A stretch of DNA of 64,000 bases from Massilia sp. R2A-15 (GCF_030704305.1 NZ_CP131935.1:310001-374000); one strand, 5' to 3'. Positions 8,710 to 17,743 are shown, counted from the stretch's first letter. Made by a program: numbers and translations. The notes: generated by a model from the letters alone, not told the origin.

Positions 8710-9756
8710 ATGAAGCACTTTCGGGTCTCATTCATCGTCACGGCGCTCTGCCTCGCGGCAGCGGGCTGGTGGGGATACTCGCACACCGGCTGGGCCGGCG
8801 CGCTGACGGCCATCGGCGTGGCCGCCATCCTCGGCGTGATGGAAGTGTCGCTGTCGTTCGACAACGCGGTGGTCAACGCCTCGGTGCTCAAGACCTGGGA
8901 CGCGTTCTGGCAAAAGCTGTTCCTCGGCGTGGGCATCATCATCGCGGTGTTCGGCATGCGCCTGTTGTTCCCGCTGGTGATCGTGGCGATGGCGGCCGAC
9001 CTGGGCCTAATGGACGTGTGGCACCTGGCGCTGAACGATCCGAAGCAGTACTCGGCGCACCTGACGGCGCACCACGCGGAAGTGGCGGCGTTCGGCGGCA
9101 TGTTCCTGCTGCTGGTGTTCCTGAACTTCCTGCTTGATGAGACCAAGGAGATGCACTGGCTGGGCCACGTCGAAGAGAAGCTCGGATCGCTCGGCAAGGT
9201 GTCGTCGATCTCGGTGATGATCGCCATCGGCGCGCTGATGGGCAGCCTGTCGCTGGTGGGCGAAGCGCAGAAGATGGTGGTGCTGATCTCGGGCCTGTGG
9301 GGCATCCTGATCTACGTCGGCGTCGATGCCATCAGCAGCCTGCTGGAGAAGGAAGAGGGCGAGGGCAATGTGGGCGAGATGGTCAAGCGCGGCGGCATCG
9401 GCGCCTTCCTGTACCTGGAAGTGCTCGACGCATCGTTCAGCTTCGACGGCGTGATCGGCGCCTTTGCGATCACCACCGACGTCGTGATCATCATGCTGGG
9501 CCTGGCGATTGGCGCGATGTTCGTCCGCTCGCTGACGGTCTACCTGGTCAAGCAGGGCACGCTCGACGAATTCGTCTACCTGGAGCACGGCGCGCACTAC
9601 GCCATCGGCATCCTGGCCCTGATCATGTTGGGCAGCATGAAGTACCACATCCCGGAAGTGTTCACCGGCCTGGTGGGTGTCGCCTTCATCGTCGCCTCGC
9701 TGTGGTCCTCGGTGCGGCACAAGAAAGAGATGAAGCAGCTGGAAGTGGCTGCGTAA
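8710..9756 (+). CDS. DUF475 (TerC-like) membrane protein
   Basis: A 348-residue protein with about nine hydrophobic helices. Two internal motifs resemble the duplicated acidic site of TerC proteins: VSLSFDNAVVNASVL (about 47-61) and ASFSFDGVIGAFAITTD (about 241-257). TerC relatives are associated with tellurite resistance and metal export or metalation. GGGG about 9 bases before the ATG serves as ribosome site. The gene is followed after 91 bases by TerD, AIM24 and TerD genes on the same strand, giving a Ter-like stress module. The transported species is unknown. Confidence 0.88.
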   Translation: MKHFRVSFIVTALCLAAAGWWGYSHTGWAGALTAIGVAAILGVMEVSLSFDNAVVNASVLKTWDAFWQKLFLGVGIIIAVFGMRLLFPLVIVAMAADLGLMDVWHLALNDPKQYSAHLTAHHAEVAAFGGMFLLLVFLNFLLDETKEMHWLGHVEEKLGSLGKVSSISVMIAIGALMGSLSLVGEAQKMVVLISGLWGILIYVGVDAISSLLEKEEGEGNVGEMVKRGGIGAFLYLEVLDASFSFDGVIGAFAITTDVVIIMLGLAIGAMFVRSLTVYLVKQGTLDEFVYLEHGAHYAIGILALIMLGSMKYHIPEVFTGLVGVAFIVASLWSSVRHKKEMKQLEVAA

Positions 9757-9847
9757 GGATGCGCGGCGAACGGACGGACACCAGTTCGCTGCGTGTGTGG
9801 AAGTACCCCGGTGTTCACTTTGTTTTACCAACTAGGAGATTCACATC

Positions 9848-10423
9848 ATGGCTATCAGTCTGCAAAAAGGCGGCAACGTCAACCTGAGCAAGGAAGCTCC
9901 CGGCCTGAACAAGATGGTGGTCGGACTCGGATGGGACATCCGCGCCACCGACGGCGCCGCGTTCGACCTGGACGGCGCTGTGTTCATGCTCAATAGCGCA
10001 GGCAAGGTGCGCTCGGACGCCGACTTCGTCTTCTACAACAACCTGAAGTCGATCGACGGCTCGGTGGCCCACTCGGGCGACAACCGCACCGGCGCCGGCG
10101 ACGGCGACGACGAGACGCTGACCATCGACCTGGCCAGGGTGCCGGCCGACGTCGACAAGATCGCCGTCTGCGTCACCATCCACGACGCCGAAGCGCGGCG
10201 CCAGAACTTCGGCCAGGTGGCGAAGGCCTTCGTGCGCTGCGTGAACGCAACCGGCAACACCGAGATCGCCCGCTACGACCTGTCGGAAGACGGCTCGACC
10301 GAAGCGGCAATGATCTTCGGCGAGGTCTATCGCGCCGGCGCCGACTGGAAGTTCCGCGCCATCGGCCAAGGCTTCAAGGGCGGCCTCGGCCCCCTGGCCA
10401 AGAACTTCGGCGTGAACGTATAA
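9848..10423 (+). CDS. TerD family calcium-binding stress protein (first copy)
   Basis: A 191-residue cytosolic protein of the TerD/TerZ family, known from tellurite resistance, phage-inhibition and colicin-tolerance loci. It starts with the canonical [14 protein letters not shown] and carries the calcium-binding loop [12 protein letters not shown] at about 78-89. An AGGAG ribosome site lies 9 bases before the ATG. It is about 38-40 percent similar by eye to the second copy at 11240. It lies between DUF475 and AIM24 and probably belongs to the same transcript. Confidence 0.93.
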   Translation: MAISLQKGGNVNLSKEAPGLNKMVVGLGWDIRATDGAAFDLDGAVFMLNSAGKVRSDADFVFYNNLKSIDGSVAHSGDNRTGAGDGDDETLTIDLARVPADVDKIAVCVTIHDAEARRQNFGQVAKAFVRCVNATGNTEIARYDLSEDGSTEAAMIFGEVYRAGADWKFRAIGQGFKGGLGPLAKNFGVNV

Positions 10424-10476
10424 CGCCAAACCGGTTTGCGGCCCGCGCCCCCGCGCGTCGGGCTGCATGCGAACCC

Positions 10477-10508
10477 GGGGTCTGGTCCTGCGGACCTGAC
10501 CCCATTTT
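10477..10508 (+). repeat. GGGGTC palindrome, family A, copy 2
   Basis: Same sequence as the other copies (GGGGTCTGGTCC, TGC, GGACCTGACCCC, ATTTT). It lies in the 102-base gap between the first TerD and the AIM24 gene, so it is inside an apparent operon. The hairpin ends 17 bases before the AIM24 start and could lower expression of the downstream genes or protect the upstream message. Confidence 0.88.
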
Positions 10509-10525
10509 GAAAAGGAAGGCTCCAG

Positions 10526-11224
10526 ATGCCAGTGTTTACAGTGACGGGAGACGTCGATCCGTTCCTCCACGTGTCGCTCGCGCGCGGCGAGACGATCTAC
10601 TGCGAATCGGACGCGATGGTGATGATGGAAGCGACGCTCGACCTGAAGGGCAAGATGAAGGGCGGTTTGGGCAGCGCGCTGATGCGCACCTTCGCCAACG
10701 GCGAATCGTTCTTCCAGCAGCACATCGAAGCGGTGCGCGGCGACGGCGATTGCCTGCTGTCGCCGACGCTGCCCGGTGCGATGCAGATCGTGGACGTGGG
10801 GCCGAACAACTACATCATCAGCGACGGCGCGTTTGTCGCGGCCAGCTCGGGAGTGGACCTGAAAGTGCGTACCCAAAGCATCGGCAACGCGCTGTTTGCC
10901 CAGAGCGGCGGCTTCTTCGTCACCGAAACGGCCGGCAGCGGGCAGGTGGCGGTGTCGGGCTTCGGATCGATGTCGGTGCTCGACGTCGAACCGGGCAAGG
11001 ACGCCATCATCGACAACTCGCACGTGGTGTGCTGGGACAGCACGCTGCGCTACGAAATCTCGATCACGACCGGCAGCAGCGGCGGCTTTCTCGGCAACCT
11101 GGTGAATAGCCAGACCAGCGGAGAAGGCGTGGTGCTGCGGTTTTCCGGTCGCGGAAAAGTGTATGTCTGTTCGCGCAACCGGGCCGCATTCCGCGCCTGG
11201 ACCCAGCAGGGTGCGTCGCGCTAA
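10526..11224 (+). CDS. AIM24/TIGR00266 family protein
   Basis: A 232-residue protein of the AIM24 (TIGR00266) family, an all-beta tryptophan-RNA-binding-attenuator-like fold of unknown molecular role. Family features are the N-terminal LARGETIYCESDAMVMME and the glycine-rich runs GGLGSALMR and SQSGGFFV-like segments, ending with GRGKVYVCSRN. Such genes often sit beside terD genes. There is no signal peptide. It is followed 15 bases later by the second TerD gene. Confidence 0.88.
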   Translation: MPVFTVTGDVDPFLHVSLARGETIYCESDAMVMMEATLDLKGKMKGGLGSALMRTFANGESFFQQHIEAVRGDGDCLLSPTLPGAMQIVDVGPNNYIISDGAFVAASSGVDLKVRTQSIGNALFAQSGGFFVTETAGSGQVAVSGFGSMSVLDVEPGKDAIIDNSHVVCWDSTLRYEISITTGSSGGFLGNLVNSQTSGEGVVLRFSGRGKVYVCSRNRAAFRAWTQQGASR

Positions 11225-11239
11225 CTCTAGGAGAATCAC

Positions 11240-11821
11240 ATGTCAGTCAATTTGCAAAAAGGCCAGAAGATCTCGCTCGACAAGGAAGCCGGCGGCACGC
11301 TCTCGCGCGTCGTCATGGGGCTGGGCTGGGACGCCATCAAGAAGGGCGGCCTGTTCGGCTTCGGCGCCAGGACCGAAAGCGTGGATCTGGACGCCTCATG
11401 CCTGATGTTCGACGAAGGCGGGCGGCCGGTGGACGCGGTCTGGTTCCGCCAGCTGAAAAGCCAGGACGGCAGCATTGTCCACACGGGCGACAACCGCACC
11501 GGCGCGGGCGACGGCGACGACGAGCAGATCATCGTCGACCTGTCGCGTGTGCCGGGGCAGGTCAAGTCGCTGGTGTTCACGGTGAACAGCTTCACCGGGC
11601 AGAACTTCGCGCAGGTGCAGAACGCCTACTGCCGCATCGTCAACGCGGCCGACCAGAAGGAAGTGGCGCGCTACGACCTGTCGGTGCAGGGCGCGCACAC
11701 GGCGCAGATCATGGCCAAGCTGTATCGCCACAACGGCGAATGGAAGATGCACGCGATCGGCGAAAACGGCAGCGGCCGCACCTTCGACGACCTGATGCCG
11801 ATGATCACGCCGCACCTGTAA
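11240..11821 (+). CDS. TerD family protein (second copy)
   Basis: A 193-residue TerD/TerX-type protein. It has the N-terminal VNLQKGQKISLDKE, the family GLGWD block with an insertion (KKGGLFGFGAR, about 36-46) typical of the TerX/TerZ branch, and the calcium loop [12 protein letters not shown] at about 87-98. CTAGGAG lies 9 bases before the ATG. It is the last gene of the DUF475-TerD-AIM24-TerD run and is followed by a strong intrinsic terminator. Confidence 0.93.
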   Translation: MSVNLQKGQKISLDKEAGGTLSRVVMGLGWDAIKKGGLFGFGARTESVDLDASCLMFDEGGRPVDAVWFRQLKSQDGSIVHTGDNRTGAGDGDDEQIIVDLSRVPGQVKSLVFTVNSFTGQNFAQVQNAYCRIVNAADQKEVARYDLSVQGAHTAQIMAKLYRHNGEWKMHAIGENGSGRTFDDLMPMITPHL

Positions 11822-11855
11822 CCGCAGCAGTCTCCGTTTCCCCGTAGTGCCCTTT

Positions 11856-11889
11856 GCAGGTCCCGTCAAAAGGGCCTGCTTTTTTTTTG
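11856..11889 (+). terminator. intrinsic terminator after the TerD operon
   Basis: GCAGG and CCC pair with GGG and CCTGC around a short AAAA loop with one bulged T, followed by a run of nine T residues. It lies 35 bases after the stop of the second TerD gene and just before the promoter of the GntR gene. Confidence 0.85.
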
Positions 11890-11901
11890 TTCCGGCGCCG
11901 C

Positions 11902-11930
11902 TTGACATGGCCGAATAATGAGCATACTGT
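11902..11930 (+). promoter_or_regulatory. candidate promoter of the GntR-ABC operon
   Basis: A perfect TTGACA at 11902-11907 and a -10-like CATACT at 11923-11928 (15-base spacer) or TACTGT at 11925-11930 (17-base spacer). It lies directly upstream of the GntR operator and gives a leader of only about 20 bases. Confidence 0.55.
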
Positions 11931-11946
11931 ATTAGTTAATTAATAC
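11929..11946. promoter_or_regulatory. palindromic operator for the YtrA-type regulator
   Basis: Perfect 6-base arms GTATTA and TAATAC separated by GTTAAT. GntR-family operators have the GT...AC dyad form, and this one overlaps the likely -10/transcription start 12 bases before the regulator gene. Autorepression is the simplest reading. It has not been tested. Confidence 0.65.
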
Positions 11947-11957
11947 ACCAAACACAA

Positions 11958-12356
11958 ATGATCGCCCACACCGCCCAGGTTTTTTCGATTGCCACGGGAT
12001 CGTCCGAGCCGATCTACCGCCAGCTGGTCGACCAGGCGCGCCGGCTGGTCGCCGGCGGCCAGCTCGCGCCTGGCGACGCCATGCCTTCGGTGCGCGACAT
12101 CGCGCAGACGCTGGCGCTCAATCCCATGACCGTGTCGAAGGCCTACGGCATCCTCGAGATGGAAGGGGTGTTGAACCGCCGCCGCGGCATGGGCATGGTG
12201 GTGGCCGACGTGGCGCCGCGCGCCCACAGCGTCGCCAAACGCGCCGAACTGCTGCGCCCAACGCTGGAACGTGCAGCCCTCGAAGCGCGCCAGCTCGAAC
12301 TCGATCCGGAAACCGTCCTCGCCCTGTTCACAAAAATAATGAAAGACGCATCATGA
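11958..12356 (+). CDS. GntR family regulator, YtrA subfamily
   Basis: A 132-residue regulator with a winged-helix GntR domain at about 10-80 (EPIYRQLVDQARRLVAGGQLAPG, PSVRDIAQTLALNPMTVSKAYGILEMEGVL) and only a short helical C-terminal tail. That size and tail define the YtrA subfamily, whose members usually repress an adjacent ABC transporter operon. Here the ABC ATPase gene starts four bases before this stop, so the pairing holds. There is no strong ribosome site and the leader is short. The palindrome at 11929-11946 is the likely operator. The inducing signal is not visible; some relatives respond to cell-wall antibiotics. Confidence 0.92.
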   Translation: MIAHTAQVFSIATGSSEPIYRQLVDQARRLVAGGQLAPGDAMPSVRDIAQTLALNPMTVSKAYGILEMEGVLNRRRGMGMVVADVAPRAHSVAKRAELLRPTLERAALEARQLELDPETVLALFTKIMKDAS

Positions 12357-13075
12357 CAGCTCCCATCATCCAGGTTTCCTCGATCAGCAAGCGGTTCGGC
12401 GACCAGACCATTCTCGACCGCCTCGACTGGTCCATTCAGCCCGGCCAGGTAGTTGGCCTGCTGGGCCGCAACGGCGCCGGCAAATCGACACTGATCGAGT
12501 GCATGCTGGGCTTGCACGAAGTCGACGCAGGCTCTGTCACCATCTTCGGCGAAGACGTCGCCAACCTGTCGGCCGGCGCGCGCGCGAAAATCGGCTACGT
12601 GCCGCAGGCGCACGGCCTGTTCCACTGGCAGACGCCGGACCAGATGCTGGCGTACTTCAAGGCCTTGTACCCACACTGGAATACCCCCAAGGTCGAGGCG
12701 CTGCTGGCGCGCTGGGGCTTCACTACCGAGATGCGAGGCCGACCGATTCTCCGGCTTTCCGGCGGCGAGAGGCAGCGCCTGTCGATCATCCGCGCGCTGG
12801 CGCACGATCCGCAATTGCTCATCCTCGACGAACCGGTCTCGGCGCTCGATCCGGTCGGTCGCCGCGACTTCCTGCGCGAGCTGGTCGAACGCGTGATCGA
12901 GCGCGATACGACGGTGGTGTTCTCCACGCATATCCTGACCGACCTGGAACGGGTGGCGCTCGACGCGGCCTTCCTCAAGCACGGCAGGATCGTGCTGCAA
13001 GGACCGCTCGACGACCTGCTGGAGCGCGCCAACGGCCTGTCGCTGGAAGACCTGTTCGTCGAGGTGACGCAATGA
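12353..13075 (+). CDS. ABC transporter ATP-binding protein
   Basis: A 240-residue ABC ATPase. Walker A is GRNGAGKS (about 39-46), the signature is LSGGERQRLS (about 136-145), Walker B is LLILDEPVSALDP (about 156-168), and the switch His is in VVFSTH. It resembles the CcmA/YtrB-type ATPases used by exporters of drugs or lipids. It overlaps the GntR gene by four bases and the permease gene by four bases (ATGA), so the three form one translationally coupled operon. Confidence 0.92.
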   Translation: MTAPIIQVSSISKRFGDQTILDRLDWSIQPGQVVGLLGRNGAGKSTLIECMLGLHEVDAGSVTIFGEDVANLSAGARAKIGYVPQAHGLFHWQTPDQMLAYFKALYPHWNTPKVEALLARWGFTTEMRGRPILRLSGGERQRLSIIRALAHDPQLLILDEPVSALDPVGRRDFLRELVERVIERDTTVVFSTHILTDLERVALDAAFLKHGRIVLQGPLDDLLERANGLSLEDLFVEVTQ

Positions 13076-14448
13076 TGACGGCAGAATTCAAAGCCTGGGC
13101 TCAGATACTCAGGCAACCGATCCAGAACCGGCGCAGCATGGGGGGGCTGGGCAGCCTTGGCATGACCTCGTTCTTGCTCCTGGTGGCACTGGCGGCGGTG
13201 GTCGGCGGCGCGGCGATGCATCCGTCGCGCGAACGCGCGTTCGTCGTTGCGTGGGGCGCTGGCATTCCCCTGTCGATGCTGTGCCTGATGTGGTGGATCT
13301 ACCTGCTCCGATCCATCGCCGAGCAGTGCCGGCCGGTGACGGGCAGGCTGGTTCCGCGCCTGCGCGAGCGTGCACGCAACGTTACCGTGGCGGTGTGGTG
13401 CGCGATTGTCGTCGTGATGCTGCTTGTTTTCGCGCTGCCTTTGGGGCATCCCTGGCACGTTGCCGCGGTCGCCGGCCTGGCCCTGCTGCATTTGAACGGA
13501 GCGTTCGTCATTTATTGGTTCCTCGGGGTCTTCGGCTCGACACTCGGGCTTCCGATCGCAACATGGATGGAGATGATCTGGAACAGCGACGCGGCGGCGG
13601 CGGCCGGCCTGGTCCTGGTCGCATTCGAACTGCGCCGCTTCGTGCGCCGCATGTTCGGCGTATCGCCTCATCTGGCGCAGACAACCCAAACGCCGCCGCT
13701 TGAAGCGATGATCAGGCGGGGGTTCGCATGGGTGGACCGTACCGCTGGTTTGTTTGTTTCGAAATCGGGCATGCGCGCCGATGACCGGCCCTTGTTCGTG
13801 CGCGTACTCGGCGGCCAGGGCGACAGCGTGCCTCGTTTCGAGCTCGCGGTGCTGACGGTGGTGTGCGCCGCGCTGGCAGGATGGAACGCGTATCAGGGCA
13901 AGGACGCGCATGCGGAACTGCACTTTGTGCGTGCGGCGATCGTGATCGTTCTTCTGGGCGTTCAGCTGTTGGTCGCTTCCAGCATGCTGACCAGCTTCGC
14001 CTCGCGCATCCAGGAACAGGGCCTGGTGCGGCTTGCGGCCGGAGCGCCGAACGCCGCCGAGATGAACCGTATCCTGGCGCGGCACTTCCTGGCGCGTCAG
14101 GCGAAGATGTGGGGCGCTTATGCGGCGCTGAGCATGGCGGCGCTGCTCGTTCTGGGCGCGACGCTGGACGAGGCATTGCGTGCGTTGGCCGTATGCGCCT
14201 TCGCGCTACCGTTGTTGGGTATTCCGCTGGCCGATCATGCGCGCGCCGTCAAACCGCTGTCCCCGGTTGTGGGCGTCGCGGCGGTGGGGGTTGGGATTTG
14301 TGCGTTTCTTGCCGTCTGGGGCAAGGGCAGCATGACTACGTGGAGCGTCGTCGCGCTGGCGACGGTCTGCGCGGCTGCGGCGTTCGTGGGAATTCGCTGG
14401 ACGCGGATGGTGCGTGCGGCGCCGGCATTTCCGGCGCGGCGCGCCTGA
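13072..14448 (+). CDS. ABC transporter permease-like membrane protein
   Basis: A 458-residue protein with about ten hydrophobic helices in two halves, roughly residues 25-180 and 265-450. They are separated by a polar cytosolic stretch (about 185-260). Its place after an ABC ATPase makes it the probable membrane partner, likely as a homodimer or internal duplication. I do not recognise a named family and no substrate motif is seen. The start at 13072 (ATGATGACG) overlaps the ATPase stop; the same frame is open upstream but that is the shadow of the ATPase gene. It is convergent to a small lipoprotein gene. Confidence 0.75.
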   Translation: MMTAEFKAWAQILRQPIQNRRSMGGLGSLGMTSFLLLVALAAVVGGAAMHPSRERAFVVAWGAGIPLSMLCLMWWIYLLRSIAEQCRPVTGRLVPRLRERARNVTVAVWCAIVVVMLLVFALPLGHPWHVAAVAGLALLHLNGAFVIYWFLGVFGSTLGLPIATWMEMIWNSDAAAAAGLVLVAFELRRFVRRMFGVSPHLAQTTQTPPLEAMIRRGFAWVDRTAGLFVSKSGMRADDRPLFVRVLGGQGDSVPRFELAVLTVVCAALAGWNAYQGKDAHAELHFVRAAIVIVLLGVQLLVASSMLTSFASRIQEQGLVRLAAGAPNAAEMNRILARHFLARQAKMWGAYAALSMAALLVLGATLDEALRALAVCAFALPLLGIPLADHARAVKPLSPVVGVAAVGVGICAFLAVWGKGSMTTWSVVALATVCAAAAFVGIRWTRMVRAAPAFPARRA

Positions 14449-14455
14449 TGGCACG

Positions 14456-14857
14456 CTAAGGCGCGGTCACTTCGAGCACTACGGCATGCTGCTCGATCGG
14501 CCGCTCCTTCACGCCGGCGAACGAGATGCCGAAATGGACTCCGGGCAGGAGCTTCGAGTCGAAGCGGTCGCCTTCGTAGTCGAGCGCGAAGTGCTCGCTG
14601 CCGGCGCGCGTGGAGAGGGTGAATTCGTAGCTGACCTTGCCGGCCCAGATGCACATCGCGCCCTTCGGGCAGCGGCTGTCGGTAAAGCGGTCGTAGCGCA
14701 CCGAAACGCTCGGCGTCAGGGCGACGACCTGGTTCTGTTCCATCGGATAGCTGCCGCTGCGCAGCGGTTGTTCCGGCGCGATGCCTGCGCAACCGGCGAG
14801 GTTGAGCAGGGTGGCGGTGCACCACAGGCGCGCCCACTGGGATGTTCTTTTCATCAT
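14456..14857 (-). CDS. hypothetical lipoprotein with DxRCP-C-WAG motif
   Basis: A 133-residue protein with a signal peptide and lipobox (LAGC, C23). The mature part carries D60-SRC63-P...C69-IWAG, a motif seen in a widespread group of small exported proteins of unknown function; C63 and C69 probably form a disulfide. The rest is predicted beta-rich. The ATG at 14857 was preferred over one 15 codons upstream because it starts the signal peptide directly. It lies between the convergent permease gene and the rpoH terminator. Confidence 0.65.
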   Translation of the reverse strand: MMKRTSQWARLWCTATLLNLAGCAGIAPEQPLRSGSYPMEQNQVVALTPSVSVRYDRFTDSRCPKGAMCIWAGKVSYEFTLSTRAGSEHFALDYEGDRFDSKLLPGVHFGISFAGVKERPIEQHAVVLEVTAP

Positions 14858-14900
14858 GGGGGCATGGTAGCAAAGTTTTCGCGGCCACCGCGCCAACAAC

Positions 14901-14925
14901 AAAAAAGGCGCCCGCGGGCGCCTTT
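14901..14925 (-). terminator. intrinsic terminator of rpoH
   Basis: AGGCGCCCGCGGGCGCCT forms a GC-only hairpin flanked by A6 on the left and TTT on the right. Read on the minus strand it ends in TTTTTTG, just after the rpoH stop. It may also work weakly in the other direction. Confidence 0.85.
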
Positions 14926-14945
14926 CTAGCTGAACTGCGGCCGGC

Positions 14946-15845
<900 letters not shown>

Positions 15846-16154
15846 GTGTGCCTCGTAAAAAGGGTGCAGCAAGGTTTTACTTCCGGGTGCTGGCGGTGGG
15901 TCGTCTATTTTCCCCGCCTTGCGCGCATAGTTTAGCACTCTCTCGGGGAGAGTGCCAATCGCCCTAAACTATGGCCGTGATAGGCTAAATATTGCCGCAA
16001 GGAACTTATTTCGATGACAGGCTCCACTGTAGTGGACTGCCTCGATGCGTTGTTGATTACGCACAGGATAGCGCGGAGGGAGGGACGGTTCTGTTCGTTC
16101 CCGCACGTGCGCGGGGGAATGTCGGGGTCTGGTCCTGCGGACCTGACCCCATTT
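15846..16154. other. intergenic region upstream of rpoH
   Basis: This 309-base gap holds the rpoH leader, promoter and CIRCE element (15932-15958), an outer 10-bp inverted repeat (CATAGTTTAG at 15926-15935, CTAAACTATG at 15964-15973) and a GGGGTC-type repeat at its far end. I see no convincing gene in it. Confidence 0.7.
15932..15958. promoter_or_regulatory. CIRCE element (HrcA operator) over the rpoH promoter
   Basis: TTAGCACTC at 15932-15940, nine bases, then GAGTGCCAA at 15950-15958. This equals the CIRCE consensus TTAGCACTC-N9-GAGTGCTAA with one mismatch. On the minus strand the element overlaps a candidate promoter, TTGGCA at 15958-15953 and TAAACT 18 bases later. HrcA repression of rpoH is therefore likely. 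Confidence 0.85.
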
Positions 16155-16155
16155 T
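16124..16155 (+). repeat. GGGGTC palindrome, family A, copy 3
   Basis: Same core as the other copies, ending CCCCATTTT. It abuts the ftsX stop codon (16157-16155, minus strand). The T-run is on the plus strand, opposite to ftsX transcription. Confidence 0.88.
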
Positions 16156-17075
16156 CAGTTCAGCCGCGCCAGGTGGCGCTGCACCGACAGCACTGCGCCC
16201 ACCAGGCCGAGCCCGGCGCTGACGGCCAGCAGGGCGGCGATGCCGAGCGGCGCCAGCGGCGTCAGCTGGAATTCGCTGGCGTACAGCCGCGCGAATTCCG
16301 CAATCGCGACGTTCAGCGGGCGCAGCGCCAGCGCGACCGCGCCAAGCGCCACGGCCCCTGCGCACATGCCCAGCAGGGCGCCGGTGTAGTAGAAGGGCCG
16401 GTGAATGAACACGTCGGTCGCGCCGATCAGCTTGGACACCGCGATCTCGTCGCGCTGGGTCAGCACCTGCAGCCGGATCGTGTTGAACACGACGGCGATG
16501 ACGACCATGCCCAGCGTTACGGCCAGCAGCAGCAGCGCCAGGCGCAGCACGCTGAGCAGGGCGGCCAGGCGCTTGACCCACGCCGAATCGACCTGCACCG
16601 TGTCCACGCCGGGCAGCGCGCGCAGGCGGTCGGCCAGCGCATCGACCTGGGCGGCGTCGGCCGCGCTCCGGAAGCCGTCGAGCTTCATCACGTAACCGTC
16701 CGGCAGCGGATTTTCGCCCAGCGTGCCCAGCACGTCGGTCAGGCCGCTCTTGGCCTTGAGCGACTCGAGCGCCTGCTCGCGCGGCACGAAGGTGATCTTC
16801 GCCTTGTTCGCCTTGAGCAGTTCGCGCAGCGGCGGCGCGAGCGCCAGCGCCTGCTCGCGCGTGGCCTCCGGCTTGACGAACAGGCTGATCTCGGGATCGA
16901 CCGACAGCTGCTCCGACATCGGCCGCACGTTGTCGAGCAGGGTCAGGCCGGCGAACGGCAGCGCCAGCGCGATCGCCACGACGACGACGTTGAACAGGAA
17001 GCTGCCGGGCGCCTTGCGCACGTTGCCGAGCGCCGCGCGCAGCGCGAAACGGTGTTGACGCAGCCAGCCCTTCAT
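16155..17075 (-). CDS. ftsX: cell division protein FtsX
   Basis: A 306-residue inner-membrane protein with an N-terminal helix (about 23-47), a large periplasmic domain (about 50-165), and three more helices (about 170-200, 225-250, 270-295), the FtsX four-helix layout. With FtsE it forms a transporter-like complex that activates septal peptidoglycan hydrolases. It overlaps ftsE by four bases. The order ftsY-ftsE-ftsX on one strand upstream of rpoH is the classical proteobacterial arrangement. Confidence 0.95.
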   Translation of the reverse strand: MKGWLRQHRFALRAALGNVRKAPGSFLFNVVVVAIALALPFAGLTLLDNVRPMSEQLSVDPEISLFVKPEATREQALALAPPLRELLKANKAKITFVPREQALESLKAKSGLTDVLGTLGENPLPDGYVMKLDGFRSAADAAQVDALADRLRALPGVDTVQVDSAWVKRLAALLSVLRLALLLLAVTLGMVVIAVVFNTIRLQVLTQRDEIAVSKLIGATDVFIHRPFYYTGALLGMCAGAVALGAVALALRPLNVAIAEFARLYASEFQLTPLAPLGIAALLAVSAGLGLVGAVLSVQRHLARLN

Positions 17076-17734
17076 GCCGCACCTCCGGATACCAACTGGC
17101 CATGATCGAGGTGGATCACGCGGGCGGCCGCGTCGAGCACCTGCTCGTCATGGGTGGAAATCATGCAGGTCACGCCGACCGAATGGAAGGCGCGCAGCGC
17201 GTCGAGCACCTTGTCGGCGGCCGCGCGGTCGAGGTTCGCGGTCGGCTCGTCGGCCAGGATGATCTGGGGGCGGTTGACGATGGCGCGCGCGATCGCCACG
17301 CGCTGCTGCTCGCCGCCGGACAGTTCGAGCGGCAGCGCCTTGGCGCGGTCCAGCAGGCCAACCTTGTCGAGCGCGGCGCGGGCGCGCAGCTCGGCCTCGG
17401 ACTTCGAGGCGCCCATCACTAATAAAGGCAGCATGGCGTTGGCCAGGATGTGGCGGTCGTTGAGCAGTTTCTGCTGCTGGAAGATCAGGCCCAGGTTACG
17501 GCGCAGGAAAGGCACGCCTTCGCGGCGCAGCTTGCCGATGTCCTGGCCATTGACCAGGATCGCGCCGGCGCTGGGCCGCTCGATCGCCGCAATCATCTTC
17601 AGCAAGGTGGACTTGCCGGCGCCGGACGGGCCGGCCAGGTAAACCAGTTCGCCTTTGGCGATATTGAGGGACACGTCGCGCAGTGCGACGGCATGGGCGG
17701 AATACTGTTTTGAGACAGACTGGAATTCGATCAT
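17072..17734 (-). CDS. ftsE: cell division ATP-binding protein FtsE
   Basis: A 220-residue ABC ATPase that partners FtsX at the divisome. Walker A is GPSGAGKST (about 35-43), the signature LSGGEQQRVAIARA (about 138-151) and Walker B IILADEPTANLD (about 158-169). The length is usual for FtsE. It starts nine bases after ftsY stops, so the three genes are probably one operon. Confidence 0.96.
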   Translation of the reverse strand: MIEFQSVSKQYSAHAVALRDVSLNIAKGELVYLAGPSGAGKSTLLKMIAAIERPSAGAILVNGQDIGKLRREGVPFLRRNLGLIFQQQKLLNDRHILANAMLPLLVMGASKSEAELRARAALDKVGLLDRAKALPLELSGGEQQRVAIARAIVNRPQIILADEPTANLDRAAADKVLDALRAFHSVGVTCMISTHDEQVLDAAARVIHLDHGQLVSGGAA

Positions 17735-17743
17735 GTGAGCTTT

